Shown piece after piece: positions 8,717 through 16,270 of a stretch of DNA of 33,933 bases (within the stretch, counting starts at the first letter, position 1; every line of letters starts with the position of its first letter). The stretch is taken from assembly GCA_017522345.1 (NCBI GenBank), contig JAFWZN010000050.1:1-33933 (forward strand). Reading direction: 5' to 3'. This DNA is from Clostridia bacterium. GTDB taxonomy: Bacteria; Bacillota; Clostridia; Christensenellales; Aristaeellaceae. A model generated the notes under the pieces. It ran no database searches, was not told the origin of the DNA, and saw only the letters and a program-made list of their open reading frames with translations. A program made the translations under genes and the position numbers.

Positions 8717-10852
8717 CTAAGTACTTCCTCCGCCCGGAAGTTCAAAAAACACTTCGACCTTCTGGGACGGAAATACGGTTTCGCCCGCCTCGGGGCTTTG
8801 GAAGGCGGCAACGCCCGAACCCTCCATTGTCATATATAGTCCCATCGACGTTAACACCCGGTTGGCTTCGACAACCGAAAGCCCCGTAACATCCGGAACT
8901 GTGATATACGCATCCTGATCAATTGAAACGTTTTCGTCCATGTAAACAGCCACAATCGATCCTTCCTGCATGCTTGCGCCGGGCGCAGGGAGCTGTGAAA
9001 CGACCGTCTTTCCGTTTCCGATCACCATGTACTGAAAGCCCTCGCCTTTTAAAAGCCTTGCAGCCTCCGAAAGCGACTTCCCTTCTGTGTTCGGAACCTC
9101 CTTAAAAGGCGTCTCATTCTCCTCATCCTTTTGAACGCCCATATACACAAGCGACTTTTGAAGGATATCCTTTGCATAAGGCGCCGCGGTGACGCTTCCG
9201 TAGTCCGGACGCAGATCCGCTCGATCGACGATCATTAACACCGCGATCTTGGGATCATTCATCGGCGCAAAGCCTAAAAATGAACCGATGTGCATGTCGC
9301 TTGACACCTGTCCGTCCACATATACCTGCGCCGTTCCCGTCTTTCCGCCCACGTGATATCCTGCGATATACGCGTTTTTTCCGCCGCCGTTTGCAACAAC
9401 GCTTTCAAGCATTGTCCGCATGGTCGCGCTGGTCTGGCTGCTTATGGGATTTGCGCGGACAAACGGCTCGTTTTTTTCAATCAGCGTTCCGTCTCTATCT
9501 CTTATTTCTTTGACGACATAAGGCCTCATAAGGTTTCCGCCGTTTACAACCGCGCAGGCGGCTGAAAGAAGCTGAACAGGCGTTACCGCTATGGATTGTC
9601 CAAAGCCGATTCGGGCGATATCCACGCGCTTGACCTTTTCGCGGCTTATGACAATGCCGCTTCCCTCGCCCGGAATATCCACGCCCGTCTTTTGTCCAAA
9701 GCCGAATGCTTCCAGATAATCGTAAAATGTTTCCGTTCCAAGCCGCAGTCCGAGCTCTACAAACACGGGATTACAGGAGTTTTCAAGCGCCTGCGTAAGG
9801 CTTTCGCTGCCATGCGGGTTGCCCCAGCAGCGAACGCGCCCGCCTTCAACATGGATGCTGCCCGAGCAAAAGAAATACTCGTTCAAGCGCGCAAGCCCCT
9901 CTTCAAGGCATGCGGACATCGTTATCATTTTGAACGTCGAGCCCGGTTCGTATGCATCGGTGAAGACAGTATTTCGCATAAGGGATGTAAGGCGCTTTAC
10001 ATCGTTTCTCGGCGGATTGTTCGGATCATAGTCAGGCTTTGAAACGGACGCAAGAATTTCGCCCGTCTTAGGATTCATTACAAGAACGCGCACCGCCTCT
10101 GCGCCATTGATTTCCATGGCTTCCCGCGCCGCGGTTTCCGCAAAGCCCTGTATGGTCTGATCGATCGTAAGATACACATCCGACCCGTCGATTGCCGAAA
10201 CATATTCGCCCGACGTAATGCCAAGCGATTTTCCTTTTCCGTCGATTTCCTGAACAATACGCCCGGTTTTGCCGCTTAGATAATTGTTAAGCGCCGATTC
10301 AAGGCCCGCCTGCCCCACGCCGTCAATGGTCGTAAGCCCCAAAAGCTGCGTGGCAAACGCGCCGTTTGGATAGTATCGTTTGCTGTCATTGTCAAGATAC
10401 AGTCCGTTATACAGGCTCTCGCCGCGCTTCGCACTCTCCGCCATCATGATTTTGAGGGTCTGAACCGTTTTCATATCCAGCTGTCTTTTAACGGTAACGC
10501 CGCCCTTGGTCGTGTCCGATATCCGCGCGTAAACGGCATTTTCGTCCATCTCCAGAAGCGGCGCAAGAACGCTCGCGAGCGATATTTTGTTTTCGATTTG
10601 TCTGGGGCTTGCCGACAGCGTGTATGCCGTTGCGCTTTTGGCCAGCGTATTTCCGTTTCTGTCGTATATGCTTCCGCGAATGGGCTGTATGATCGACTCG
10701 CTCGTCCATTGGCTCTTCGCCCTTCTCTGAAGCTCCTCCGCTGAAACGATCTGCAGGTGAAACAGGCGAACCGCCATTACCAGAAAAAGAGCAAAGAACA
10801 CGAATATGGTAAGCACGATTCTTCTTCGGATCACGCTTCCCGTCGGAACCAT
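8717..10852 (-). CDS. Class B penicillin-binding protein with two PASTA domains (SpoVD/FtsI type)
   Basis: This transpeptidase cross-links septal or spore-cortex peptidoglycan as the partner of the SEDS protein encoded downstream. The 711 residues start with a basic cytoplasmic stretch and one transmembrane anchor (about 11-30). A dimerisation domain beginning RGSIYDRNG follows, then the penicillin-binding domain with STFK (S305-K308), SCN (359-361) and KTGT (504-507). Two PASTA repeats occupy about 583-640 and 648-705. The start is ATG behind GGGAGGCGGG. The PASTA tail is shared by SpoVD and by PBP2x/PBP1-type division enzymes, so the specific name is left open. The upstream neighbour is the ftsL-like gene, 21 bp away. 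Confidence 0.94.
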   Translation of the reverse strand: MVPTGSVIRRRIVLTIFVFFALFLVMAVRLFHLQIVSAEELQRRAKSQWTSESIIQPIRGSIYDRNGNTLAKSATAYTLSASPRQIENKISLASVLAPLLEMDENAVYARISDTTKGGVTVKRQLDMKTVQTLKIMMAESAKRGESLYNGLYLDNDSKRYYPNGAFATQLLGLTTIDGVGQAGLESALNNYLSGKTGRIVQEIDGKGKSLGITSGEYVSAIDGSDVYLTIDQTIQGFAETAAREAMEINGAEAVRVLVMNPKTGEILASVSKPDYDPNNPPRNDVKRLTSLMRNTVFTDAYEPGSTFKMITMSACLEEGLARLNEYFFCSGSIHVEGGRVRCWGNPHGSESLTQALENSCNPVFVELGLRLGTETFYDYLEAFGFGQKTGVDIPGEGSGIVISREKVKRVDIARIGFGQSIAVTPVQLLSAACAVVNGGNLMRPYVVKEIRDRDGTLIEKNEPFVRANPISSQTSATMRTMLESVVANGGGKNAYIAGYHVGGKTGTAQVYVDGQVSSDMHIGSFLGFAPMNDPKIAVLMIVDRADLRPDYGSVTAAPYAKDILQKSLVYMGVQKDEENETPFKEVPNTEGKSLSEAARLLKGEGFQYMVIGNGKTVVSQLPAPGASMQEGSIVAVYMDENVSIDQDAYITVPDVTGLSVVEANRVLTSMGLYMTMEGSGVAAFQSPEAGETVFPSQKVEVFFELPGGGST

Positions 10853-10873
10853 ATCCCGCCTCCCGATGCTTAT

Positions 10874-11362
10874 TTACGGCCTGACTCCCGCCTCCGCCGT
10901 ATGGATCGTATCGGGCGTAGATCTTGTGACATTGCTTAAAACATGCACGCTCGTTTCATCGGGCCTGATCATGTAAAGCTCCGTCCTTGCGCGGTATTCT
11001 ATGGCGTTATCGTTAATCAAACCGGCAAGCGTCGTCTCCGCGATGTTGACATCCGCTCTTAGCTGATTTTTGACTTTATCGATGATATTGTACTCCTCTT
11101 TGATGTCCGCGATGTGGTTCAATTTTCCAATGACCATTGAAAGCATCAGAACCAGAATCGCTACCGTCGCAATCTCAAGCGTAAACAGGCGCAGTTTTTC
11201 CTTTCGCCTTCTGTTTCTGTCAGCCTGCCTCGTCCTAGATACGTTTTCCACGCGAAAGGCGTCACGATAACGCGTTTCAAAGCGCGCACGGCCGTATTGT
11301 CCGTTATCCCAACTGTATGATACGGCAGATCTGCCGGTAATCTGCTTCTGCGTTCGTTCCAC
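10874..11362 (-). CDS. ftsL: FtsL/DivIC-like septum formation protein
   Basis: The 162-residue protein has a long polar N-terminus ending in a basic patch (RNRRRKEKLR), a single transmembrane helix at about 60-78 and then a predicted coiled coil at about 80-120. This is the architecture of FtsL, the bitopic partner of FtsQ/DivIB. Primary sequence is poorly conserved in the family, so the name rests on topology and on the position between mraZ and the PBP gene. The start is GTG at 11362 behind AAAGGAGG. The cytoplasmic part is longer than in classical FtsL. rsmH, which normally sits just upstream, is absent; only 42 bp separate this gene from mraZ. Confidence 0.8.
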   Translation of the reverse strand: MERTQKQITGRSAVSYSWDNGQYGRARFETRYRDAFRVENVSRTRQADRNRRRKEKLRLFTLEIATVAILVLMLSMVIGKLNHIADIKEEYNIIDKVKNQLRADVNIAETTLAGLINDNAIEYRARTELYMIRPDETSVHVLSNVTRSTPDTIHTAEAGVRP

Positions 11363-11404
11363 TTGCGGCCGCCTCCTTTATTTTGTATCGAGCGTAAGCT
11401 TTTT

Positions 11405-11872
11405 CTATGCCTGCGGTTTGGAAAAATATGTGTCGTTAATGTATTTTAAGGTATTTTGAACGAGCTCATTTGTTTCGATCTGAAGACCCGTAACCTTATC
11501 GGGATGCCACAATTCCAGATTGTCGCCCACACCCATGAACTTTGCTTCCTTCGCGCCGCCCAGAAAATCATCTCTCAAATCCGTCGGAATCAGGACGCGA
11601 CCCTGATTGTCCAGATTGGAGAAAGCATAGGCGTGTGAAAGAATATATCGGATGTAGTTTCTTCCAACGATGTCGGTTTCCGGGATTACGGAAAGCTGGG
11701 TAAGCTTTTCATCCCATCTCTCCTTCGGGTAAAAGGCGATGGTTCTTAAGTCGTTATTCAAGCCGATGGTGAAGTTCTCGCCCAGCGCTTCCCTGTAGTT
11801 GGCAGGGATGAATATGCGGCCCTTGGGATCAAGGGTATGCTTCGCAGAACCGGTAAACCAGTTCACAATCAT
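11405..11872 (-). CDS. mraZ: Transcriptional regulator MraZ
   Basis: MraZ is a DNA-binding regulator that represses its own dcw promoter. The 155 residues contain two SpoVT/AbrB-like swapped-hairpin motifs: the first around DPKGRIFIPANYRE (about 17-30), the second around DNQGRVLIPTDLRD (about 91-104). It is the first gene of the operon, with ATG at 11872 behind CGGAGGGA. A good promoter and two 10-bp-spaced TGGTG boxes lie just upstream and fit the known TGGGN-type operator architecture of this family. Confidence 0.95.
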   Translation of the reverse strand: MIVNWFTGSAKHTLDPKGRIFIPANYREALGENFTIGLNNDLRTIAFYPKERWDEKLTQLSVIPETDIVGRNYIRYILSHAYAFSNLDNQGRVLIPTDLRDDFLGGAKEAKFMGVGDNLELWHPDKVTGLQIETNELVQNTLKYINDTYFSKPQA

Positions 11873-11901
11873 ACCAAATCCCTCCGTTTCATCTCTTGTT
11901 C

Positions 11902-11916
11902 CACCACTTTACACCA
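11902..11916 (-). promoter_or_regulatory. Putative MraZ operator (two TGGTG boxes)
   Basis: On the minus strand TGGTG-TAAAG-TGGTG gives two identical pentamers with a 10-bp period (11916-11912 and 11906-11902). They lie immediately downstream of the mraZ -10 box, across the expected transcription start. E. coli MraZ binds TGGGN repeats spaced by five bases, and the spacing here is the same. The autorepression role is inferred. Confidence 0.6.
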
Positions 11917-11918
11917 TT

Positions 11919-11948
11919 ATTATATCATGACTCTTGCATTCTTGTCCA
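11919..11948 (-). promoter_or_regulatory. Sigma-A promoter of the dcw operon
   Basis: TGGACA (11948-11943), an 18-bp spacer and a perfect TATAAT (11924-11919) on the minus strand point at mraZ. No other candidate of this quality occurs in the mraZ upstream region. Confidence 0.8.
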
Positions 11949-12031
11949 CAATTATTGTCTTTCGCACACAAATAAACCTCATTTTATGTCGTTAATTTTC
12001 TGTTATTTTTGATTTTTGAACATCTTTAAAC

Positions 12032-12066
12032 AAAAAAGGAACGTCTTCAATCGAAAACGTTCCTTT
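12032..12066 (-). terminator. Intrinsic terminator after the metallophosphoesterase gene
   Basis: On the minus strand AAAGGAACG and CGTTCCTTT pair around a loop of about 14 bases, followed by TTTTTTG. It lies about 22 bp past the stop of the gene at 12089 and separates that unit from the mraZ promoter. Confidence 0.8.
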
Positions 12067-12088
12067 GTATATCAAGCTTGCGCCTTTA

Positions 12089-12781
12089 TTATTCAATTAC
12101 CGTATGAATTCTAAAACCGAGTCCGTCGCACGACACCTGGTGGTAAGTAATACCGTCAAGTTCTCCCCTAAAGGCGCCGTGAAGCGCCGGGCCGTGAAGA
12201 TGCCCGTACACCACATGCTTTACATCGAACGCCTTCAGCGTCTTTGTAAATTCGGTATCGCGCATATTGTCGGAAAGCGGCGGATAGTGAAGCATGCAGA
12301 TGCACGCGCTGTTGGGCGCAATGCGTCTTGCGTGTTCAAGCGACATCGTCAAGCGCTTTATTTCGCGTGCAAAGATGCGCTTGTCGTCTTCTCCAACTTC
12401 CTCTGTCGGAAGAATCCACCCGCGCGTGCCGGCAAACACAAACTCGTCCAGAACCAGCGCGTCGTTCTGAAGCGCAAACATGTTCTTTGCAAGCTTATCC
12501 CGAACACGCCCGATGGAGCTCCACCAATAATCGTGGTTTCCGCGCGTGATGATCTTTCTGCCGGGCAATCGGCCTATGGCATCCAGATCCTGTAGCGCTT
12601 CCTCCAGCTGCATCGCCCAGCTCAGATCGCCCGGAAGAAGCACGATATCGCTGTCCGCTACGCGCTTTATCCAGTCCTCGCGGATGCGGCTGAAATGATT
12701 CTCCCAATGCTCGCCGAAAATATCCATGGGTTTGTCGTTCCCGGCGGGCAGATGCAAATCGGATATCGCGTATATCGCCAC
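12089..12781 (-). CDS. Calcineurin-like metallophosphoesterase
   Basis: The 230-residue soluble protein has the dinuclear-metal signatures of the calcineurin-like superfamily: D8-x-H10, GD at 51-52 (GDLSWA), GNHDYWW at 81-87 and a C-terminal GHLHG. These predict hydrolysis of a phosphomonoester or phosphodiester. The substrate is unknown, and no signal peptide is seen, so it should be cytoplasmic. The gene starts 2 bp after the zinc-ribbon gene stop and probably forms a two-gene unit with it. An intrinsic terminator follows. Confidence 0.88.
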   Translation of the reverse strand: MAIYAISDLHLPAGNDKPMDIFGEHWENHFSRIREDWIKRVADSDIVLLPGDLSWAMQLEEALQDLDAIGRLPGRKIITRGNHDYWWSSIGRVRDKLAKNMFALQNDALVLDEFVFAGTRGWILPTEEVGEDDKRIFAREIKRLTMSLEHARRIAPNSACICMLHYPPLSDNMRDTEFTKTLKAFDVKHVVYGHLHGPALHGAFRGELDGITYHQVSCDGLGFRIHTVIE

Positions 12782-12783
12782 GC

Positions 12784-13173
12784 TTACTCCTCGTCTTCCT
12801 CTTCGTCATCATCATCCAGATCGTCGTCGCCGAAGTCGGGCTCTTCGCCGTCAAAGTCTTCGTCGTCGCCGCCGGGAAGGTCAATGTTGATCTCATCCAT
12901 TGCGCTGGGATCGATATTGAGATTGGGGTCTTCGGGATTGATGATCGCGCCTTCCTCGCCGGTTGCTACGGCGGATCTTCTCTGCATTTCCTTTAAGCAG
13001 TACATGCAAAGCTCCTGACCGGGCATAACGGGATGCTCTCCGCATTCAGAGCAGAGCTCAAGAATTTCATCCACTTCGGCCTCGCCGCGAACGTCGCGCT
13101 TGCATACCGAGCAAATCTTCTCGTTTTCATAAATGTAATTCAGTTCACAACGGGGACATTTGATCAGTTTCAT
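12784..13173 (-). CDS. Zinc-ribbon protein with polyacidic C-terminal tail
   Basis: The product is 129 residues from the ATG at 13173, which follows GGGAGGA at good spacing; the longer frame to 13209 has no better site. The N-terminal half has four Cys pairs (C6/C9, C22/C25, C42/C45, C58/C61), enough for two zinc ribbons. The C-terminal 45 residues or so are almost purely Asp/Glu with a few Gly and Pro. I do not recognise a named family. Zinc-finger plus acidic-tail proteins often bind nucleic acid or basic partners, but no function is assigned here. It is cotranscribed with the phosphoesterase. Confidence 0.8.
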   Translation of the reverse strand: MKLIKCPRCELNYIYENEKICSVCKRDVRGEAEVDEILELCSECGEHPVMPGQELCMYCLKEMQRRSAVATGEEGAIINPEDPNLNIDPSAMDEINIDLPGGDDEDFDGEEPDFGDDDLDDDDEEEDEE

Positions 13174-13240
13174 GAAGAATCCTCCCATATTCAAAAGCCA
13201 ATCAGGCAATCATTCCCTTGGCTAAAGTTTGACAATTTTA

Positions 13241-13270
13241 TTGATTTCGGCGCTTTCAAAAGCGTATGAT
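13241..13270 (+). promoter_or_regulatory. Candidate promoter of the CAP-domain gene, with palindromic spacer
   Basis: TTGATT (13241-13246), an 18-bp spacer and TATGAT (13265-13270) precede the gene at 13309. The spacer holds the near-palindrome CGCTTTCAAAAGCG, which could be an operator. Both hexamers are imperfect. Confidence 0.5.
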
Positions 13271-13308
13271 AAGCGAGCATACGGTATACGAAAGGAGAGA
13301 AAAAACGT

Positions 13309-13779
13309 ATGAAAGCCACAAAAAGAACCCTCTCGGTCTTCCTCTTTTTAGCCCTTTTGATTCCGCAGCTGTCCTTCAGCAGCGCCTTAGCGGAAAACAC
13401 CAGCCTTGAAAGAATGATGTTCTCCCTTGTAAACGAGGATCGCGCCCGGTACGGAAAAAGCGCGCTTTCCCTCGATCCCGAGCTTTCGAGAATCGCCCGC
13501 ATCAAGGCGCAGGACATGCTCTCAAACGGCTACTTCGCCCACACTTCGCCCACCTACGGAAACATCCGCACGATGCTGAACACCTTCGGCGTTTCCTACA
13601 GGGCAGCCAGCGAGAACATCGCCCGCTCCCGCTCGATTTATCACGCCGAAGCGGCGTTCCTCTCCTCCTCCACAGGGCACAGACAAACGCTTCTGTCCTC
13701 CGCGTGGACGAAGGTCGGCATCGGAATCGCCGTAACGCCGCAGGGCTTTGTGTACGTGTCTCAGGTATTTGCACGCTGA
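13309..13779 (+). CDS. Secreted CAP/SCP-domain protein (YkwD-like)
   Basis: The 156-residue product starts with a Sec signal peptide: a basic KATKR, a hydrophobic core, then a likely cut after SSALA (about residue 28). The rest is a minimal CAP (cysteine-rich secretory/Antigen 5/PR-1) domain with VNEDRARYG, HTSP, SENIARS and STGHRQTLLS, matching the conserved His/Glu cavity motifs of bacterial YkwD-like proteins. Bacterial members are extracellular, and their biochemical role is poorly defined. The start is ATG behind AAAGGAGAG. It is a lone plus-strand gene, convergent with the GNAT-like gene and divergent from the zinc-ribbon gene. Confidence 0.9.
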   Translation: MKATKRTLSVFLFLALLIPQLSFSSALAENTSLERMMFSLVNEDRARYGKSALSLDPELSRIARIKAQDMLSNGYFAHTSPTYGNIRTMLNTFGVSYRAASENIARSRSIYHAEAAFLSSSTGHRQTLLSSAWTKVGIGIAVTPQGFVYVSQVFAR

Positions 13780-13853
13780 GCCGCCTGTACGCAAACGCAA
13801 GATATTATACACGAAATATGTGTAATGAAAACCCCACACAGCCTGTTTTTTAG

Positions 13854-14858
13854 TTAATTTTGTCCTACTTTTTTGGTAAAAAGTGTGTACGAGCGAATCT
13901 TTCTCGCTCCGTAACGCAGCGCAAGCCTTTCGGAGCGGACGTTTTGGGAATTGATGACGGAAATCTCAAACGATCGGACGCCGCGCTTTTTTGCGTCCTC
14001 AAGATATCTTCCGATCAAACAAAGCGCCGCAGGGGCGGAAAAACAGTCGGCGCTCGTGATCAGCGTCGTCGCCCGCAATACGCCCTCCTTTCCGCTTTTC
14101 AGCGACACCAGATATCCCGCGCACGCGCCGCCCATAAATGCTGTATACGAATGCTTTTTATCAATAAACGGGCGAATTCTTTCAAGAAGCAAGCGCAGTT
14201 CCCTTTCAGGCGCATGCTTTGAAACGGCAAGAATATTGCGAATCCACGCGTCTGAAAAAACGCCCGTCTCCATCCGCGCAACATTTACGCGAAATCTCTC
14301 TTCCGCTTTTCGGGTAAGCTCGAAAAGCGGATTTTTGCCGTCAAGCGAGATTTCATAAGCATTTTCAACCTGCTTTTCGGCAAAACCCGATTCCCTTAAA
14401 ATCCCGCACGCAAAGGCTGAATCAGGGCCCGTGAACGCGCCGCGCTCTTTCCCGAAATCTCCCTCGCCCGCGCCCATGAAAAAGCCGCTGCCGTCGGGCG
14501 AGATGGGGCCTATTACTTCATCCATCCCCCAATCGCGCTGCTTTTTTAAAATCGCGTCGAGAACCGCCGTGCACGCCTCCCGATCCTTTTCTCCGTCGAA
14601 CAAAGAAAAGTAGCCGGTTTTCACTTTTTCCTTTTGAATGTATCGCCAGTCAACGCCCGTAAGCGCCCGGAAAACGGGTTTTCCGTCGCGTTTGGCAATC
14701 AGAAAGAATTGCGGCCCGTTTTGGCTTAACAGGCTTAAGGGCGGCACGGCATACCTTCTTAAGTATTTCTCCTCTTTCTTCAAATAGCCGACGTCCTTCG
14801 CCGCTTTAAAAAACGCGCACATATCCGTGCGCGCTTCGGCTTCAACAATCTCAAGCAT
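13854..14858 (-). CDS. GNAT-like two-domain protein
   Basis: The 334-residue cytoplasmic protein resembles tandem GNAT-fold proteins. The N-terminal half has a FGYFSLFDGEKD-like strand and the segment DEVIGPISPDGSGFF. The C-terminal half ends with SFEISVINSQNVRSERLALRYGARK, which looks like the last helices of an acetyltransferase fold, where an asparagine and a large residue precede the final strand. No acetyl-CoA pyrophosphate loop of the Q/R-x-x-G-x-G/A type is obvious, so activity is uncertain. It overlaps the end of the second UDG gene by 8 bases and is the last gene of this minus-strand string. Confidence 0.6.
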   Translation of the reverse strand: MLEIVEAEARTDMCAFFKAAKDVGYLKKEEKYLRRYAVPPLSLLSQNGPQFFLIAKRDGKPVFRALTGVDWRYIQKEKVKTGYFSLFDGEKDREACTAVLDAILKKQRDWGMDEVIGPISPDGSGFFMGAGEGDFGKERGAFTGPDSAFACGILRESGFAEKQVENAYEISLDGKNPLFELTRKAEERFRVNVARMETGVFSDAWIRNILAVSKHAPERELRLLLERIRPFIDKKHSYTAFMGGACAGYLVSLKSGKEGVLRATTLITSADCFSAPAALCLIGRYLEDAKKRGVRSFEISVINSQNVRSERLALRYGARKIRSYTLFTKKVGQN

Positions 14859-15420
14859 GTTCTCTCATCCATTCTCCCAGTCTCATAACGTCCTGGGCAT
14901 ATACGCTTTTTAGCGCCGGATTGTAGATCAGACTGGCCGGATGATACATGGGATAAACGATCATTCCGTCTTTTTCAATAAACCGCCCGTGCATCTCTCC
15001 GATGGTGTGCTCGTTCCCCAAAAGCGCCTTAAGCGGCACGTTTCCGAGCGTGCATACGCATTTGGGCTTCACAAGCGCAATTTCCCTTTTAAGCCAAGGG
15101 AGGAACAGCTGAATTTCCTCCTTGGTGGGCGGCCGATTTACAATGCGTCCCGCGCTTGAAATTTTCGTAGGTCTGATTTTTACGGTATTTGTGATATACA
15201 AATCCTTCCGTTCAAGCCCCGAGAGCGTCAAAAATTCCGTGAGATTCTTGCCCGCTTTTCCGACAAACGGCTTTCCCTGTATGGTTTCCTGTTCACCCGG
15301 CGCTTCTCCGACCATGACGAGAGAGGCATCCTTCTTTCCGTCTCCGTAGACAAGCGCGCGCATATTTCCTTCGTACAAAGAAAGAAAATGATCACTCATC
15401 TCCGTCTTAAATCTCTCCAC
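14851..15420 (-). CDS. Uracil-DNA glycosylase-like protein lacking Fe-S cysteines
   Basis: The 189-residue protein has the UDG superfamily motifs: GEAPGEQE (38-45), GKPFVGKAGK, and the C-terminal YHPASLIY in place of HPS-x-LLR. These point to excision of uracil or a related base from DNA. Unlike its neighbour it has none of the four family-4 Fe-S cysteines: no CxxC precedes motif 1, KIRP replaces KCRP, and Phe106 sits where the last cysteine would be. It also has a short insertion after KIRP. The GTG start at 15420 has GGAGG at 9 bases. It overlaps the upstream UDG gene by 14 bases, consistent with a tandem duplication followed by divergence. Confidence 0.85.
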   Translation of the reverse strand: MERFKTEMSDHFLSLYEGNMRALVYGDGKKDASLVMVGEAPGEQETIQGKPFVGKAGKNLTEFLTLSGLERKDLYITNTVKIRPTKISSAGRIVNRPPTKEEIQLFLPWLKREIALVKPKCVCTLGNVPLKALLGNEHTIGEMHGRFIEKDGMIVYPMYHPASLIYNPALKSVYAQDVMRLGEWMREHA

Positions 15421-15979
15421 GCCCCGAAACCTCCATAAGCTTTGCCTTCACCATTTTAAAGTCTTCCCACGCCTCTTTCTTTTTCTCAGGCGCGCGCAAA
15501 AGAGCGCTGGGATGATATGTGGGCATGAACCATACGCCCTTTCTGAATATCCACTTTCCCCGAAGCCTTGAGATCGGGCTTTCATCCCCGAGCACATACC
15601 GGCAGGCAACCTTTCCCAACAGCACAATGATCTTCGGCGAAATCAATTTGAATTGATTTCTCAGATACGGCATGCAGGCCGCCGCTTCGTCAGGCTCGGG
15701 ATTGCGGTTCATGGGCGGTCGGCATTTTACGACGTTTGCAATATACACCTCCGTCCGCTCCAAGCCGATTGCATGGATCATGCGGTCAAGCAGCTGTCCG
15801 CTTGCGCCGACAAAGGGCCTGCCCTGAAGATCCTCGTCCCTTCCTGGCCCTTCGCCGATAAACAGGATTTTGCTTTGGGGATTTCCTTCGCCGGGAACGA
15901 CATTCGTCCGCTGTTCGCACAGGCGGCATTTTCGGCAGGCTGCAATCTCATTTGTCAGCTGAGCCCAATTCTCATGCAT
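15407..15979 (-). CDS. Family 4 (Fe-S) uracil-DNA glycosylase
   Basis: This base-excision repair enzyme removes uracil from DNA. The 190-residue protein has the N-terminal cysteine group C15, C18 (and C21), then C86 in KCRPP and C102 in AACMPYL, the ligand set of the 4Fe-4S cluster in family 4 enzymes. Active-site motifs are GEGPGRDED at 42-50 and YHPSALLR near the C-terminus. The start is the ATG at 15979 with GGGAGG about 10 bases upstream. A longer opening to 16039 would run into the small membrane-protein gene. The following gene is a diverged paralogue. Confidence 0.93.
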   Translation of the reverse strand: MHENWAQLTNEIAACRKCRLCEQRTNVVPGEGNPQSKILFIGEGPGRDEDLQGRPFVGASGQLLDRMIHAIGLERTEVYIANVVKCRPPMNRNPEPDEAAACMPYLRNQFKLISPKIIVLLGKVACRYVLGDESPISRLRGKWIFRKGVWFMPTYHPSALLRAPEKKKEAWEDFKMVKAKLMEVSGRGEI

Positions 15980-15995
15980 CTGCGTCCAACCTCCC

Positions 15996-16214
15996 TCAGT
16001 GCATCGTAAACGCTTTTTTGAAAATATCAAAAAACACACCGAAGGTCACAGGCACATCCGCCTTCACCCAATTATATAAGGAAACGAACAGATATGCGCT
16101 GAGAACAATCACGAAAAACGATAAAATCGTTCCTGCAAAGTCAAAAAGGCCCGCCGCTACCTGATAGCGGATGCGTCTTTTTTTGTATTCGCGTTTGGTG
16201 ATGACTCTCGGCAT
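15996..16214 (-). CDS. Small single-pass membrane protein, unknown function
   Basis: The 72-residue product has a very basic N-terminus (TKREYKKRRIRY), a hydrophobic helix at about 26-48 and a short C-terminal tail rich in Phe. It is supported by AAAGGAGG 8 bases before the ATG, a promoter just upstream at 16242-16270 and tight spacing to the UDG gene (16 bp). I recognise no family. Basic-in topology predicts the N-terminus in the cytoplasm. Confidence 0.65.
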   Translation of the reverse strand: MPRVITKREYKKRRIRYQVAAGLFDFAGTILSFFVIVLSAYLFVSLYNWVKADVPVTFGVFFDIFKKAFTMH

Positions 16215-16241
16215 ATTTCGTCGCCTCCTTTGAATGATGAG

Positions 16242-16270
16242 ATTTTATCACAAACTTGCAGAAATTTCAA
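16242..16270 (-). promoter_or_regulatory. Internal sigma-A promoter upstream of the small membrane protein
   Basis: On the minus strand TTGAAA (16270-16265), a 17-bp spacer and TAAAAT (16247-16242) begin right at the trmL stop codon. This would let the UDG/GNAT genes be expressed when the tyrosine T-box is closed. Confidence 0.7.

Noticed and set aside
8694..8811. Extended N-terminus for MurE
   Set aside because: The extra 39 residues are Arg/Pro-rich, come from the shifted frame of the PBP gene end, and a good GGTGGAGG site marks the ATG at 8694.
13278..13287. SigK-like -10 (CATA-NNN-TA) upstream of the CAP gene
   Set aside because: The transcript would begin inside the ribosome binding site, leaving no leader. 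The sigma-A-like pair at 13241-13270 fits better.
13780..13853. Terminator between the convergent CAP and GNAT-like genes
   Set aside because: There is an imperfect inverted repeat (TTACAC/GTGTATAA) but no T-tract in the right place on either strand, so I did not call it.
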